Shown in pieces: positions 1-11,220 of a stretch of DNA of 64,000 bases (the first letter of the stretch is position 1; every line of letters starts with the position of its first letter). A model generated the notes under the pieces. The model did no database searches, had not been told where the DNA came from, and was given only the letters and a program-made list of their open reading frames with translations. This DNA is from Paramecium pentaurelia (lineage: Eukaryota > Ciliophora > Oligohymenophorea > Peniculida > Parameciidae), in the NCBI GenBank assembly GCA_905183005.1, contig CAJJDO010000021.1:628773-692772 (forward strand). Direction: 5' to 3'. The position numbers and the translations under genes were made by a program.

Positions 1-2
1 CA

Positions 3-272
3 AACTGTACTGAAATAAAAATGTAAAATTAAGAAAGTAAGATTTTCTAAGAGTTTCAGATAGCAAAAGACCTTAATATTAACTATGCGACTGCTAAAAC
101 AATACTACATTGTCATAAGAAAAAAGAAATTAATTTTGATGAATAGTCAGAGTCAAAAAGGGCTAGTTATAGATAAATCAAGAATGACTCTAGATTATAT
201 GTTTAAATTAAAGAAGGAGAAAAAATAATAAATCAGTATGAGTATTTTGATGCAATCAAAAGAAACTCATGA
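3..272 (+). CDS. Helix-turn-helix protein, C-terminal part (5' end outside window)
   Basis: An open frame of 89 codons with TAA/TAG as Gln runs from the window edge to TGA at 270-272. Residues about 25-40 read AKDLNINYATAKTILH, which has the shape of a DNA-binding helix-turn-helix (two short helices, Ala/Asn turn, Thr-Ala-Lys at the start of the second). Basic and acidic residues follow. Similar short helix-turn-helix segments occur in ciliate nuclear proteins and transposase-like proteins; which of these applies cannot be decided because the N-terminus is missing. No intron is needed in this part. Confidence 0.5.
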
Positions 273-858
273 TTTTATTTTAATTCCTCTTAATTATACA
301 TTTCACTATATATATACAATAGATAGTTCATAGTAAATTTAAATATCTTTGACCAATATCTAGAAGCGAATATTCAAAAAATATATACTAAAGATGGCAA
401 TTCATTTGAAGCTTTATAACCAAAAATAAGTAAATATTAAAGTTTAGAATATCTTGTTTTTTTTTTTTTAATTGGATTATAGAGCTTTAATGTTTAACTT
501 GAATATCTATATATTCTATATAGAGAATTGATCATCTTAGATTTTATTATATTTATCAATTCATATATAATTTAACTATGAAAAATAATAAGACATTTGA
601 TTAAGAATTTGATATTAATTTGAGATTTATATATAATAATTAATAAATATATCTATAATAGATATTTTAGACATATATACTATTAAAGAGTTAATTTTTT
701 TTTTGAATAAAAAAAGAATATATTTAAGAAGAATATATGTTTTGATATAAGTAATTAAAATATTATATAGATCAATGATTATAAATACATCATAAGAATC
801 TGTTACAAAATGATTTGGAAATCAAAAATTATTTTTATATTTTGAATTGTAATTAATT
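273..858. other. Intergenic, AT-rich
   Basis: About 586 bases of very AT-rich sequence between two plus-strand genes. A short frame near 577-704 has a start and a TGA stop but a purely low-complexity composition. I see no supported gene, RNA or repeat here. Confidence 0.6.
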
Positions 859-1423
859 ATGAAGGATAATTAAAATGAATCTGAATTATTAAAAGCCAAA
901 GTTGTCGACATCAATAATCATGTTATAGGTAATAAAAAGTAATAATTATTATTAAGACTTGATTTGTATTGATTATAAGCTATTATCTAAAGTAATTCAT
1001 CAAGCAACTTTTTTATTCGTCATAGAGAAGTAGACATTCAGAATCTTTTGTCATAAGCGTTCTTAATAAAAATAATATTAACCTGGGACACTTAGCACTT
1101 GTTTTACTGGAATTGTTCTAGAATCTGAGGATTATCGTTAATGTGCTAAAAGAAAATTAATATAAGAAACAGGATTAGACTTAGAATTGACATATCTCAA
1201 TTCTTTTTATTTTGAAAGTAAGAAAAATAAGATCTGGGGATAAATATTTTATACATTTTATGATGGATAGATAATTAACTTTATCTAAGACCCTAAAGAA
1301 GTTGAAGAGATTGAATTAATGTCTTATAAAGAGATTGTTATTCGAGAATAGAATGGCGAGATATTCACTCCTGAAAGTATCCAAGCACTTCATTTTCTAA
1401 ACAAGAGAGTTCTTCGCCAATGA
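859..1423 (+). CDS. Nudix-domain protein with a degenerate Nudix box
   Basis: 178 aa from two exons (859-928, 957-1423) around a 28-nt intron (GTAATA...TTAAG, 929-956); without it a TGA stops the frame. Residues about 50-75 show CHKRS...QPGTLST, the substrate-side motif of Nudix proteins of the YfcD/IPP-isomerase-like group. The Nudix box itself reads G-IVLES-E-DYRQCAK-RKLIQE-TGL: the glycines and final Glu are kept, but the consensus REUXEE is changed to RKLIQE, so two of the metal-binding glutamates are lost. It may be a weak or inactive pyrophosphohydrolase or a binding domain. The fold assignment is inference from motifs; cytosolic location is likely because no signal peptide is seen. Confidence 0.75.
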
Positions 1424-2317
1424 TATCTATTAAATAAATCAACAATTGATTTGTTTATTTGTGTACATGTCTATTTTTAGTACAATAATTATATTAATAT
1501 GGATTTACTTAAATATGGTTCTATATATTTAAAAAATATCCAAAGTAGTCTAAAAATATATAAAATCAAATGTATATCATCCATTTATTTATTTTTAATG
1601 ATTAAGTTTTTAATATATTATTGATATTACATAATTAATTATAAAATTGCTTATTACTTTATAATTGTTATACTAAAATCACATTTATATAAATTATTAA
1701 TTCATTTCATTCAAATGTTAGTTTTTAATAATATTTATTAAAATACCTATAAATGTCAATGCTACATAGTTGAAGATATAAAAATTATCTATATTATTAA
1801 CATTACAATAAAATTAAACAATATTCTAACATAAATGTTTAATATTAAAGAAAATCAATAATTCATAAATAATACTTTCATATTGATTAAGTGTTTAAAT
1901 AAGTATTGCAACTGAAATTTAAAGTATATTATTTTTACCTAAAAGATATTCCAATTCATTTATAGAGGAATATAATAAAAAATTGAATACCAAACGAATG
2001 TTTTTCAAATACTAAGATTTTAGCTACATAAAAATAATATTTTATGATTAATGAATTAATAATATGGACATAGATGCTTAAGAAAAGAATCAATTTTCAT
2101 TTTTAATATATAATTTCTAAATACTATCTTATAATATGAATTAAATTATATATTTTGTACAGATAAGAAAACTTATAATCATATTCACATTTATGATATG
2201 ATAAGATAATAATATCCTTTAAAATTGTATAATTTAGTAGGAGATCATATTAAACCCTAATATTATATTATAATAAAAACTATAAATTGAATTAATCTGA
2301 ATATAATTATATTTATA
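1424..2317. other. Intergenic, AT-rich
   Basis: Nearly 900 bases of low-complexity AT-rich DNA. TGA codons are frequent in all frames on both strands. No gene, structured RNA or clear repeat was recognised. Confidence 0.6.
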
Positions 2318-3043
2318 ATGATTACTGATAGTGAAATTAAGGAATTTCTTCCTTAAAGTATTAGCAAGCAATATAAAACAGAGCCAATTGATTAGAATAT
2401 TAGTGATCTATCTTTCAGTTTTACACATAGCTTAAAAAGTAGTGTAAAACCTAAATTGAATGATTCAATACAATTGGAAACACAGATAGGCTCAAGAATT
2501 TAAGCTAAACCTCCTTTAACATCAAAAAGCGATAAAAAGTTCTAGATACCTATAATTAGAGATAAGACATTCTTCAATTCTGAATTGATTAGTGATTAAA
2601 TGTCTACTCCAAGATCAAGATTATAGGATTGTAAATTTTAGCTCATTCATTTGAAATTATAAAATTAACAGAACCAAAAGATTAATAAATAAATAGTGAT
2701 TGAGAAATTATCTAAGTAATTGAAAGAATCTTCAAACATCAATATTTCAAAATCAAAAGAGATGATATAAATTGAGTTATTATTGGCTGCATATAATTAA
2801 TTACACTTAAGTCATTCATAATTAAAATAATAGAATAAGAATTTAGAATAAGAAATCTCTATATGGAAATCAAAATATCAAGAATTAGAAAAAAAGACAA
2901 AACAAAATATCCATTCTAAAAATACATCATTATAAGTTTAATTCAATAAGCCAATTAATTAAAATATATGGGAGAGATTAAAAACAAAACCATATTCATC
3001 AAATACTTTTAAGTTGTCCTTAACAGACACTATTAAATATTGA
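2318..3043 (+). CDS. Coiled-coil protein, unknown function
   Basis: A single 241-aa exon, ATG to TGA. The first ~100 residues are polar, Ser/Pro-rich and probably disordered. Residues about 105-205 are Gln/Glu/Lys/Leu-rich with heptad-like spacing (KLSKQLKESS, LLLAAYNQLH, KQQNKNLEQEISIWKSK), typical of a coiled coil. No enzyme motif is present. The gene is convergent with the B-box-like gene; the two stop codons are only 48 bases apart. In ciliates such proteins are often cytoskeletal or ciliary, but nothing in the sequence proves that. Confidence 0.7.
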
Positions 3044-3091
3044 TTTATTTAATTCATACTATATTTATATATAGATATATTTATATATATA

Positions 3092-4175
3092 TCAATATTT
3101 TCTTGATCCTAAATTACCCAAACTTGGTTATTCCCCATAATTATTTCTCATTTATCTCTATGATCCATATTATTGTTAACTTTATTACATATAATTATTG
3201 GGATTCGATGATTAATTCATGAATTATACTTATTATGAAATTTCTCGTCCACTTTTTATTTAGCTTTAAGTAATTTTTTGTTCTGACTATCTTATTGATG
3301 CTTTACTATTATTTACTGATCCAACATTAGATTTCTAATTAGTTATCTCTGGAGGTGCTAATTTATGTATATTTACATATTCTGGTAGATCATAATTAAT
3401 CACTTTAAGAAAATCTGATATAAATCCACCTAATTAAGCACTAAAATAGAGATATATATATACGATTTTTCAGAATCAAAGCTAACTTTAGTTTAATAAT
3501 GAGCATAACGTTCTGTAAATTCTTATGCTTATATAAAATATTATTCGTTTTCTTATAGAGTTTTAGATTTCAAAAATCTTATTAGTGGTTTCATACAATC
3601 CTAATTTTTGAAACTTTCTAATAATTCAAAATGTGATTTCCATCTATCTCTAATTACCTATTAGAAAAATTGAGCATCTCGTTTATAATTTTCAATATTT
3701 TTCTAGTGTTTTCCTTAAACTTCAATGAGTAATGAATTGAAATATTAATCAATAATCTTAATAATCCTATCTTTTTTCTCATTTAAATATTTAATGCATT
3801 AAATATTCATTTGTTCAGCCATTAATACAGAATTAGAAATTTTTTAATAGTAAGATGCTAAATTATTGCCTTGAAAATATTAATAAATGTTACATTCCCC
3901 ATGAACTGTTATTTATGCTTTATTTAAAACATTTTCTAGACTGTCTAATTTAGGTTAAGATTTCTATTCATAATGCTCATCTGCATGTTAAGGAATACAT
4001 TCAGGACATAATGGAAAACAACATCCTTCAAGTTAACAAAAGTTTGAATAAGTATAACCTTGATGATAGAAACAATTGATCTAATTAAATTAACTTATAC
4101 TTTTGGAATGTTATGAGAATTGAATTCATTATAATTATCAAGAATTCTAGGCACATTGAATATAGTAGATGTCAT
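3092..4175 (-). CDS. B-box-like zinc-finger, coiled-coil protein
   Basis: 346 aa from three exons with introns at 4081-4100 (20 nt) and 3441-3463 (23 nt). After a 25-residue leader comes a Cys/His cluster, CFYHQGYTYSNFC, then CCFPLCPEC and QHADEH, at about residues 27-60, arranged like a B-box zinc finger. Residues 60-270 are helical and Gln/Glu/Lys-rich, so the order is zinc finger followed by coiled coil as in TRIM-like proteins, but there is no RING in front. The tail (about 280-346) is Ser/Asn/Gln-rich and disordered. It lies in tandem 130 bp downstream of the MORN gene. A role as an adaptor is plausible; no catalytic function can be claimed. Confidence 0.75.
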
Positions 4176-4305
4176 TTTTGATTCAACCATTGGATTCTAT
4201 ATTTCTTATTATTATGCTATTTATCCTAAAGAAGTAACAGAGGATTGAAATTGCTTTTACATGACTGTTATATTATAATAAAAATATTAAATGAAGTTAT
4301 ATAAA

Positions 4306-5436
4306 TCATAATTATAAGAGCTGAGCAATTTGATCTTTATGACTTTCTACTTCTTCATCTTTAAGCCATTTAGTTCTTTATCCATTATGCCATACACCTA
4401 TTTTATATTAACTTTGATTCTGATAATATAATCCAATACCACATTATTTACCATTAATCCAAGTACCTGCATATTTTCTACCATCACCAAAATAGAATAC
4501 ACCTCTACCTTATTTTTTATCTTATTAATAATTCTTAAATAATTAATTAAGATACTCCTTTGTAACATTTTCCATCTGGCCATTTTAGAGTGCCTTCTCC
4601 ATGCATTTTGTTATCTAACCAATAACCAATATATTCCCTTCCATCTGTCCATTTATAAACACCAAAACCAGAAATTTCATTGTCAATGAAATTACCTAAT
4701 TTATTTCTAATTAAATTTACCTTCATAACAAGCACAATCAACAAAGGTTAATTATCCTTTTCCATTCTTTTTACCATATTAATACTGACCTTCATACTTT
4801 GCTCCATCAGGCCATACTTCAATACCATATCCATGTTAATTATCGTTAAGCCATTCACCTTCATATCTGGCTCCATTAAAATGTACATAAGTTCCTTTAC
4901 CACAAGCTGCATCATCAACCCATTCTCCATCATAGATATCTCCATCAGCATGAATCAATTTTCCCTTCATATTAAATTTGACTTACTTATCCATTTGATT
5001 TATCTTGTTTCCATTAACCTTCATAAATTGATCCATCTGGCCATATCTACTTTCCATAGCCATCTCTCATACCATTGAGCCATTATCCTTCATATTTGGT
5101 TCCATTTGGCATTAACATAATCTAATTAAATAAGAATAATACTGGAAGTAATTTACGTTCATTAGTTTAAATAGTATCAATAACTTATTAGGGTATTGGT
5201 TATTGGGTTGAAACTAAATTTTTTGAAATTTCTTGAATGGAGACTTTGCTATTCATTGAATTTTTCATAATGGATGAGTCTAAGTCATCTTAAATAAGGG
5301 CATCAATTTTATCAGAAGTCTAATCCTTCTATAATTTGTGATGTTTGATGGAAACTTAAATAGATCTAGTAGATATTTTTTATGAGGTTAATTCATCCTT
5401 TTAACAACATTATGTAGCACATTTACATTAACCCAT
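4306..5436 (-). CDS. MORN-repeat protein with a myristoylation-type N-terminus
   Basis: 353 aa, four exons; introns 4965-4986 (22 nt), 4696-4720 (25 nt) and 4534-4555 (22 nt). Each intron is required: it restores the MORN period. The start MGQCKC places Gly at position 2 followed by cysteines, the usual signal for N-myristoylation with palmitoylation. Residues ~1-110 are polar linker; residues ~110-345 hold about ten MORN repeats with the pattern Y-EG-W-NG---GYG---WPDG. MORN repeats bind acidic phospholipids or act as membrane-cytoskeleton rulers, so a cortical or membrane-edge location is likely. Unlike PIP5-kinases, no kinase domain follows. An alternative upstream reading frame overlaps the first codons but does not join in frame. 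Confidence 0.88.
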
Positions 5437-5471
5437 TTAAATATTTATATATGTAATATTAATATGATAGC

Positions 5472-5738
5472 TCATCTATTTCTGGCATTGATAATTTTAT
5501 TGCCCTTTCTTCTAATTTACTTCTTTCTAGCTCTTTTCTTTTTCTTACTCAAACAATCTAAAACTGCAATTGATTATTCACAGTAATGATTAATTATAGT
5601 ATCTCTTGTAAGTGATGTAAAAATCTAACTTTGAGGAATCTATTATCTCTAAATACGCAAAGCCTATAAATAGACTGATGGTGAATATAAGTTTGATGAT
5701 GACATCAGTCTGGGATGAGGAATTGCAATTCTTCCCAT
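5472..5738 (-). CDS. Small unknown protein upstream of the MORN gene
   Basis: Open frame of 88 codons (TGA 5472-5474), starting MGRIAIPHPRLMSSSN. The first ~60 residues look protein-like; the last 25 are almost only Lys/Arg. A possible 22-nt intron (GTTTGA...AAAAG, about 5546-5567) would switch to a Glu/Leu-rich frame that would end inside the MORN gene at about 5393. Which C-terminus is used cannot be settled. No family recognised. Confidence 0.4.
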
Positions 5739-5856
5739 TTATTAAAAAACTCTTTACATTTTGAATAATAAATAAATAAATAATAAAAAAAGTAGAAAAT
5801 GTAAAATAATCTCTTTAGATAATAGATGTCCTATTCTATGAAATTATTTATGATTA

Positions 5857-6075
5857 TCAGCAAATAAATTTGAAATTTGACATCGTTATATCTACTTTGT
5901 CCTAATTCATAATCAATTTTAAGAAATTATAAAACTCCTGAAAACCTGAAAACATTCTTTAAGATGCAAATCTTCTTCAATGATCTAAATTACCTTATAA
6001 TGTTCTTGAAAATCTTTAAAAACCTATCTGATGAACCTCAATCATTTTTGTTAAGTCTTTCTTCTCTTCTCTCAT
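5857..6075 (-). pseudogene. Short reading frame with one internal TGA
   Basis: Frame of 72 codons, ATG to TGA, interrupted only by TGA at 5977-5979. On both sides the translation is well mixed (MREEKKDLTKMIEVHQ before, RRFASQRMFSGFQEFY after), so the TGA seems to sit in coding sequence. Alternative splicing with a short intron did not give a clean model. It may be a decayed short gene or, less likely, a readthrough site. The length is short enough that chance cannot be excluded. Confidence 0.3.
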
Positions 6076-6485
6076 ACAATACTATTTTATTTATGAAAAT
6101 TTAATATAATATTTATAATCTAATAGTGTTTTTTACATAGATTTGGTATTTGAATAGAATTTCTTTATAATTTTAGAATCTATTAGGAATTATTTAATAT
6201 ATGAATATTATTAATAAAAATCAAATATAATAATTGTTCAATTTCGGTTCACATAATATTATGTTAGATTATTCTTAATTTCAATTAAATTTGAAATATT
6301 AATTTATTTACATTAGGGATTCTTTATTAAACATATAAGAGAATATTAAAATTTCAGTGTATCTGGCTTATATTTCTCTAATTTTTAAATCTCAAAAGGA
6401 AATTGATTTTAAAGTTATTTAATTGTAAACTCATTGATATACACTTATTAGTTTACATTATTAATTAATTATTTTAATGAATCAT
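6076..6485. other. Intergenic, AT-rich
   Basis: About 410 bases between the short minus-strand frame and the end of the kinase gene. Low-complexity AT-rich sequence with no supported feature. Confidence 0.6.
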
Positions 6486-7862
6486 TCATAATATTTTATA
6501 AATCACATCTATTTTAGTTAAATAAATTTACATTAAATAATTAAGGAAATCTTTTATTTATTAATGAGGATTCGCATTAGAGAACGTCATAATTTAAGAA
6601 TTTTAAGGTTGAATAACTTTAATATTTTATTAAATATTTTAGAATTAATAATTAGCATTTTAGAATTAAATAGTTTGATTTTAAAATTAAAGGTGTTGAT
6701 TCAAAGTTTAATGGTTTGGAGTTTAAAATTAAAGATTTTAATTTTTAAATTAATGTTTTGGAGTTTACAAATGTTATTAATTATATTATTATTCTTTATT
6801 TTTACTATTGTCAATAATGAAAGGATGTTGTAATATTTTTATCCCTATTTAACTTTAATTATTTTATGTATTTTTAGATTTATCCTATTCTGTGAATTTA
6901 AAAAAAGTGATATTCTAAAAATTGGGTGATTAATTTTAAATATTCTAATTGAAATTATTATATAAGTATTAAAAGGATAATCTCTCATTAGGATTATAAA
7001 TAAGCATTTTTTCAACTAATTATACGTAAATTGAACATTTATCTGTTATTTTAAGAGGATTTTTCTTAATATTTAAAAAAAAATCCTGAATAGAATAAAT
7101 AGATAATTAAAAAGGAAATTTTCCAAAAATCATCTAATATAATATCATCCCAAGCTTTTTATTAATATAATTATGTTACCGAAAATATGTCAATCTAACT
7201 TTTGGCATGCATTATATTTTTGATGTCCATTAACTATTGATGTACTTCTTAATCATGCACAATTGTACTGACCTCTGGAGCAGAATAAGCAGGAGTTCCG
7301 TTTCTACTAACATCTAATTCGATTTAATTATTTTTGTAAACCTTTGCCAATCCAAAATCTCCAATTTTAAAAATAATGTTTCCATTTTAATATTTAATTA
7401 ATATATTTTCAGGTTTGATATCTTTATGAATGATATTTTGTTAATAAAGAACCTCATAACCATGAAGAAATTGAAGTATAAATAATTTGATTTCATCATC
7501 GTTAAATTTCTTTTTTTATTCCCAATATACATGTAAATTTGAATCACATTTTTCCATAATTATAATAAATAATTTTTCATCTGGAATAAATTCAACATGA
7601 AAAACAGAAACCAAATTAGGATTGTCTTAATTTTTTTTAATTCTTTCAGAGATCTCTTTTTCTCTTAAACAAAATTTTTCATTTTTAATATTAATGTTTA
7701 TTATCTTAAATGGTAAAATATTTTTACTTTAGCACATAATTTTAGGGTATTATTTTTTTTTGATATGCAATCAAAGATCTTTCCAAATTATCCTTCACCA
7801 ATTTTTTTAGTTAAATCTATAATATAATCGCTGATGAAAGCTTAATTGTTCTCTATTTTCAT
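6486..7862 (-). CDS. Serine/threonine protein kinase with a Q/N-rich C-terminal tail
   Basis: 442 aa, three exons; introns 7705-7727 (23 nt) and 7155-7179 (25 nt). The kinase domain fills residues ~10-290. Visible catalytic elements are the glycine loop GEGQFGKIF (~22-30), the ATP lysine in CAK (K45), HKDIKPEN (~138-145, catalytic Asp140), DFG (~161-163), GTPAYSAPE (~181-188) and DIFSLGMILY. The second intron falls exactly within IFS/LGMIL. Residues ~320-420 are almost only Gln, Asn, Phe, Pro and His in imperfect short repeats (QFQTPNHQ, QFQNQTIQ), a prion-like disordered tail. That tail leaves the opposite strand free of standard stops. The domain belongs to the expanded ciliate CAMK/ULK-like kinases; substrate unknown. 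Confidence 0.9.
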
Positions 7863-8171
7863 ATTTATGCCTTAGAATTCTATTAAAATTAATTATGTTT
7901 TTTTTTTTTATTTTCTTCATAATATAGTCCTATTTAATTAGATATATGATTTTTATTAATTAAATTAAGACATTTAAAAGGAGTAAAATGCTTTTAATTC
8001 AAACATTAAATTACTAATGAAATTGCTTTCACTTTAATTAAAATGAAGTTTTATTAATATGTTTAGAATGTCTGAATATAGAAGAAATTGATTAAAAATT
8101 GCAATATATATTTATATTAAAATGTAACAAACACTTATTATATAATATATGTATTAAATATATTTATTATT
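7863..8171. other. Divergent intergenic region
   Basis: About 309 bases between two divergently transcribed genes, the kinase (minus) and the NUDT6-like gene (plus). It must contain both promoters, but no specific element can be named in such AT-rich DNA. Confidence 0.55.
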
Positions 8172-8825
8172 ATGTAAAGAATAACAAAAAAGTATTATTT
8201 TTCATTAATCCAAAAAGTTGATAATTATGATTGTCTTCACATAAACCCTTAAAGTTTGGATAAATATTTGGTCAACCAATCATTATTAAAATAGAAATTA
8301 GAACAAATATTATAAGATAGCATTAATAAAAATTTGAATGCAATCTGGTTAAGATTAGATAAACATCAATTGAATTTATCATAATTAATTTCAGATTTAG
8401 GATTTTAAATGCATCATTGCACTTAAGAATATTTATTATTTAGTTTATGGTTATAAAAGGAACCATCTAGATTACCAAATTATGCATCTCATAAGATTAT
8501 TTTGCAATATTATTTAATTAATAGTAAAAACTAGATTTTTCTTATTGATGATAAAATGCCTATCCAAGATGTAGATGACTCATCTTTAATCCCTATTATG
8601 GCTTAGACATATTTCAAATAGAACTACAACATAAATATATAACCTCTATATATTTGTGATCTTAATTAGTCAATAAATTCCAATATAATGATCACTTTGA
8701 AATGTTAATTATTAGAGTAAGAAAGAAACCAAGACAACTTTGTTAATAAAACAATATCAGGTTTTGATTAAAGATATGAGATTAATTCCTTTGACAAATA
8801 TATAATTTACAAAAAATGTTTATGA
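8172..8825 (+). CDS. NUDT6-like protein lacking a Nudix box
   Basis: 217 aa, no intron. Residues ~35-105 match the N-terminal domain found before the Nudix fold in NUDT6-type proteins: AIWLRLDK, LISDLGFQMHH, then LFSLWLQKEPSRLPNYASHK, where the LWL-x-PSRLP-x-YASH signature is very clear. In the family this is followed by a Nudix hydrolase domain with G-x5-E-x7-REUXEE. Here the C-terminal ~110 residues contain no such box and no Glu cluster; the frame ends with TGA at 8823-8825. The catalytic domain is either lost or diverged beyond recognition, so hydrolase activity is unlikely. Confidence 0.75.
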
Positions 8826-8964
8826 TAATACATGTATGACTTTCTTTAATTTTATGAAAATTAAACCAAATTCTATCATAAATAGAAGGACATTTAATAT
8901 CAAATAAAAAATGTAAATAAAATTTAATTATTTAATAAAAAATTATTCATTTATCTCTAAGACA

Positions 8965-10834
8965 ATGTAAGAATTGAATTCAATACCAGAAAACCTGCTT
9001 AATAAAATAAAAAACATGTACGATGATATAATTCTAAAATTGTAAAGTAAGTATGATACAATGGTTACTCAAAACTAAGTCTAGAAAAAAAAATTAAAAG
9101 AACTAGAAACTAAATTAAATTTATTAGAAAAAGGAAAAAATTAAAATTTAACAAGAGTTCCACAAGGTTCTGGTCATTATTATCAATTATTTTAAAGAGA
9201 TTATGTAAATTAAACATTTATTTATTAGGTGGGCAAAAAAAAATAAGAATTTAAATAATAGAATGAAAAGGAGTAGACTAAAAAAATTGGTATATAATCT
9301 TCTGAATTTCATTAAAATTAAGAAACTGAAAAAAAACAAAAGAAAATAAAAGAGCTTGAAAAAACTCCATCAAATAGTAATATTTAATAGAAAATACTAT
9401 AAGCTGATGATTAATAACTAAATGGTTTAGATATATAATTTAAAAATACTTAAAATCAAAATAAAAATAAAGATGAATTATAATTAATTGATGAATAAAA
9501 AAGAATAATGTCAAAAGTAGTTCCTACATAAAATAAATAATAAGGATAATAGGTATTTAAGTTTATATATATTTTAAGATTGATTTAATATAGAATAATA
9601 ATTTGAATGATTAAGATAAGGAAGATTCTCAATTATAATAATAATAAACCTTAAATAATAATAGTTAATTAACAAATGAACTTCCTAAAGAAATTAAATA
9701 AAAGTGTTAACTTATTCTAAATTAAATTCAAGAATTAAAAAATTAAAATTTATAAAATAATAAAAGCATTTATGAATTATCTTAATAATTATCTTAATTT
9801 TAAAAAACATATTTAAATTCCAATGATACAACAATGATAATAGAACATATTGAAGAAAATTAAAAAGAATAAGTTAAAAATGGACATATACAACATGAAT
9901 AAAATTAAAATTAAAATGATGAATTATAGAAAAATGAATGTAAAAATTATAAATATTTATATAGTATAAAATGAATTAAATGAAGAAAGAAGAAAAAATA
10001 AAGATCTAATTAAAAGTTAACAAATGTTTTTGTAAGAATTAAGAAAAATATACAAATAATCTAAAATTATGAATTTATTAATGAAATCAGAATCAGAAAA
10101 TGAAGATGAAGATGATTAAGAAAAAGAAATAAATTAAACTTAATTTCTTAAAGAATGGAAGAAAAATTTATCATAGTTGGCTGAAGAAATAGGAGAATAT
10201 GAAGAAAATGAAAGAAATTTAAAATAAGAATTAAATAATTTATCAGAGTTAAGAAAAAAATATGATGATCTTACTATGTACTATACAGGTATCTAATTAT
10301 TAATCATTTCTAGAGGCTTATAATAGATTAAGTGAGGCACTTCAAAAAATTAATGAATTAAATTAAGAAATAGAAGATAAAGAATCTTTTTTATAATAAT
10401 AATATTAAATGGTTCAATCATTATAATAAAGACTATCTGCTAATTAAAACCATAAAGATTAATTTTAAGAAAATTCTTAAAATGGTTAACTTTATGAATA
10501 AGAAATATTATAATTAAATTAAACTATCTAATAATTACAAGAAAAATTAGATTATATTTAACAATAAGACTATTATTAAAAAATGAATTAAATATTGTAA
10601 GAGAATGATGAATTGAAAAAAATTAATAGTGAAAATTTAGAAGATTCTTTGAAAAAAGATCAACTAATAGAAGATTTGTAATAATAATTATTAACATAAT
10701 CTCAATTAATAAGCAATTAAGGTATAATTTTTATAATAATAATAGATTTATAAGAGAGAAAAAAAAGATAAGAAATTAATTTATCAGATGATTAACAATA
10801 AGAACTCTAATAGTAGAATGAATTAGAACAATGA
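8965..10834 (+). CDS. Long coiled-coil protein
   Basis: 589 aa, five exons; introns 9553-9578 (26), 9940-9964 (25), 10289-10313 (25) and 10722-10745 (24 nt). Every exon is Gln/Glu/Lys/Asn/Leu-rich with long heptad stretches (for example EELNNLSEL, YDDLTMYYT, LQQQLLTQSQL), so the whole chain is predicted to be coiled coil with disordered linkers. An acidic patch, ESENEDEDDQEKE, lies near the middle. An in-frame upstream ATG (8911-8913) would add 18 residues. No catalytic domain. Likely structural (basal body, cilium or trafficking tether), but this is inference from composition only. Confidence 0.75.
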
Positions 10835-11220
10835 AACTCCGTTTGATATAATATATAAATTGAACATTTTTCACATAATAAAAAAATATGTTACTAAGTA
10901 CTTTAAACCCTAATCAAATTAGTTTATATATCTAATTAAATAATAATTAAATAAAAAATCTAATTAAATCTATAAATTTTAACGATAGATCTTAAATAAA
11001 TTAATTCTATTTGATAATCTAAAATTTATTGTGTTGATTAGTTATTAATTTATTTTTTATATATGAAGATAATATTTAATTTATATCACTAAAATAAGTA
11101 TTAAATTAAAATTTTTAAGAAATTTTTAAATAAAAATCTATTCACAAATTTAGAAAACAAATACATATTAAAAATAAGAAATTTAAGTTTGATTTGATTT
11201 TATTCATATTTAAACTTTTA
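10835..11220. other. Convergent intergenic region
   Basis: About 386 bases between the ends of two convergent genes. AT-rich, no recognised feature. Confidence 0.55.

Noticed and set aside
577..704. Short plus-strand frame in the first intergenic region
   Set aside because: Purely Ile/Gln/Phe/Asn low-complexity translation and only about 42 codons.
6564..6833. 89-codon plus-strand frame, Leu/Ile-rich, free of standard stops
   Set aside because: It is the exact antisense of the Q/N-rich tail of the minus-strand kinase; Gln/Asn codons read backwards give Leu/Ile and no stops.
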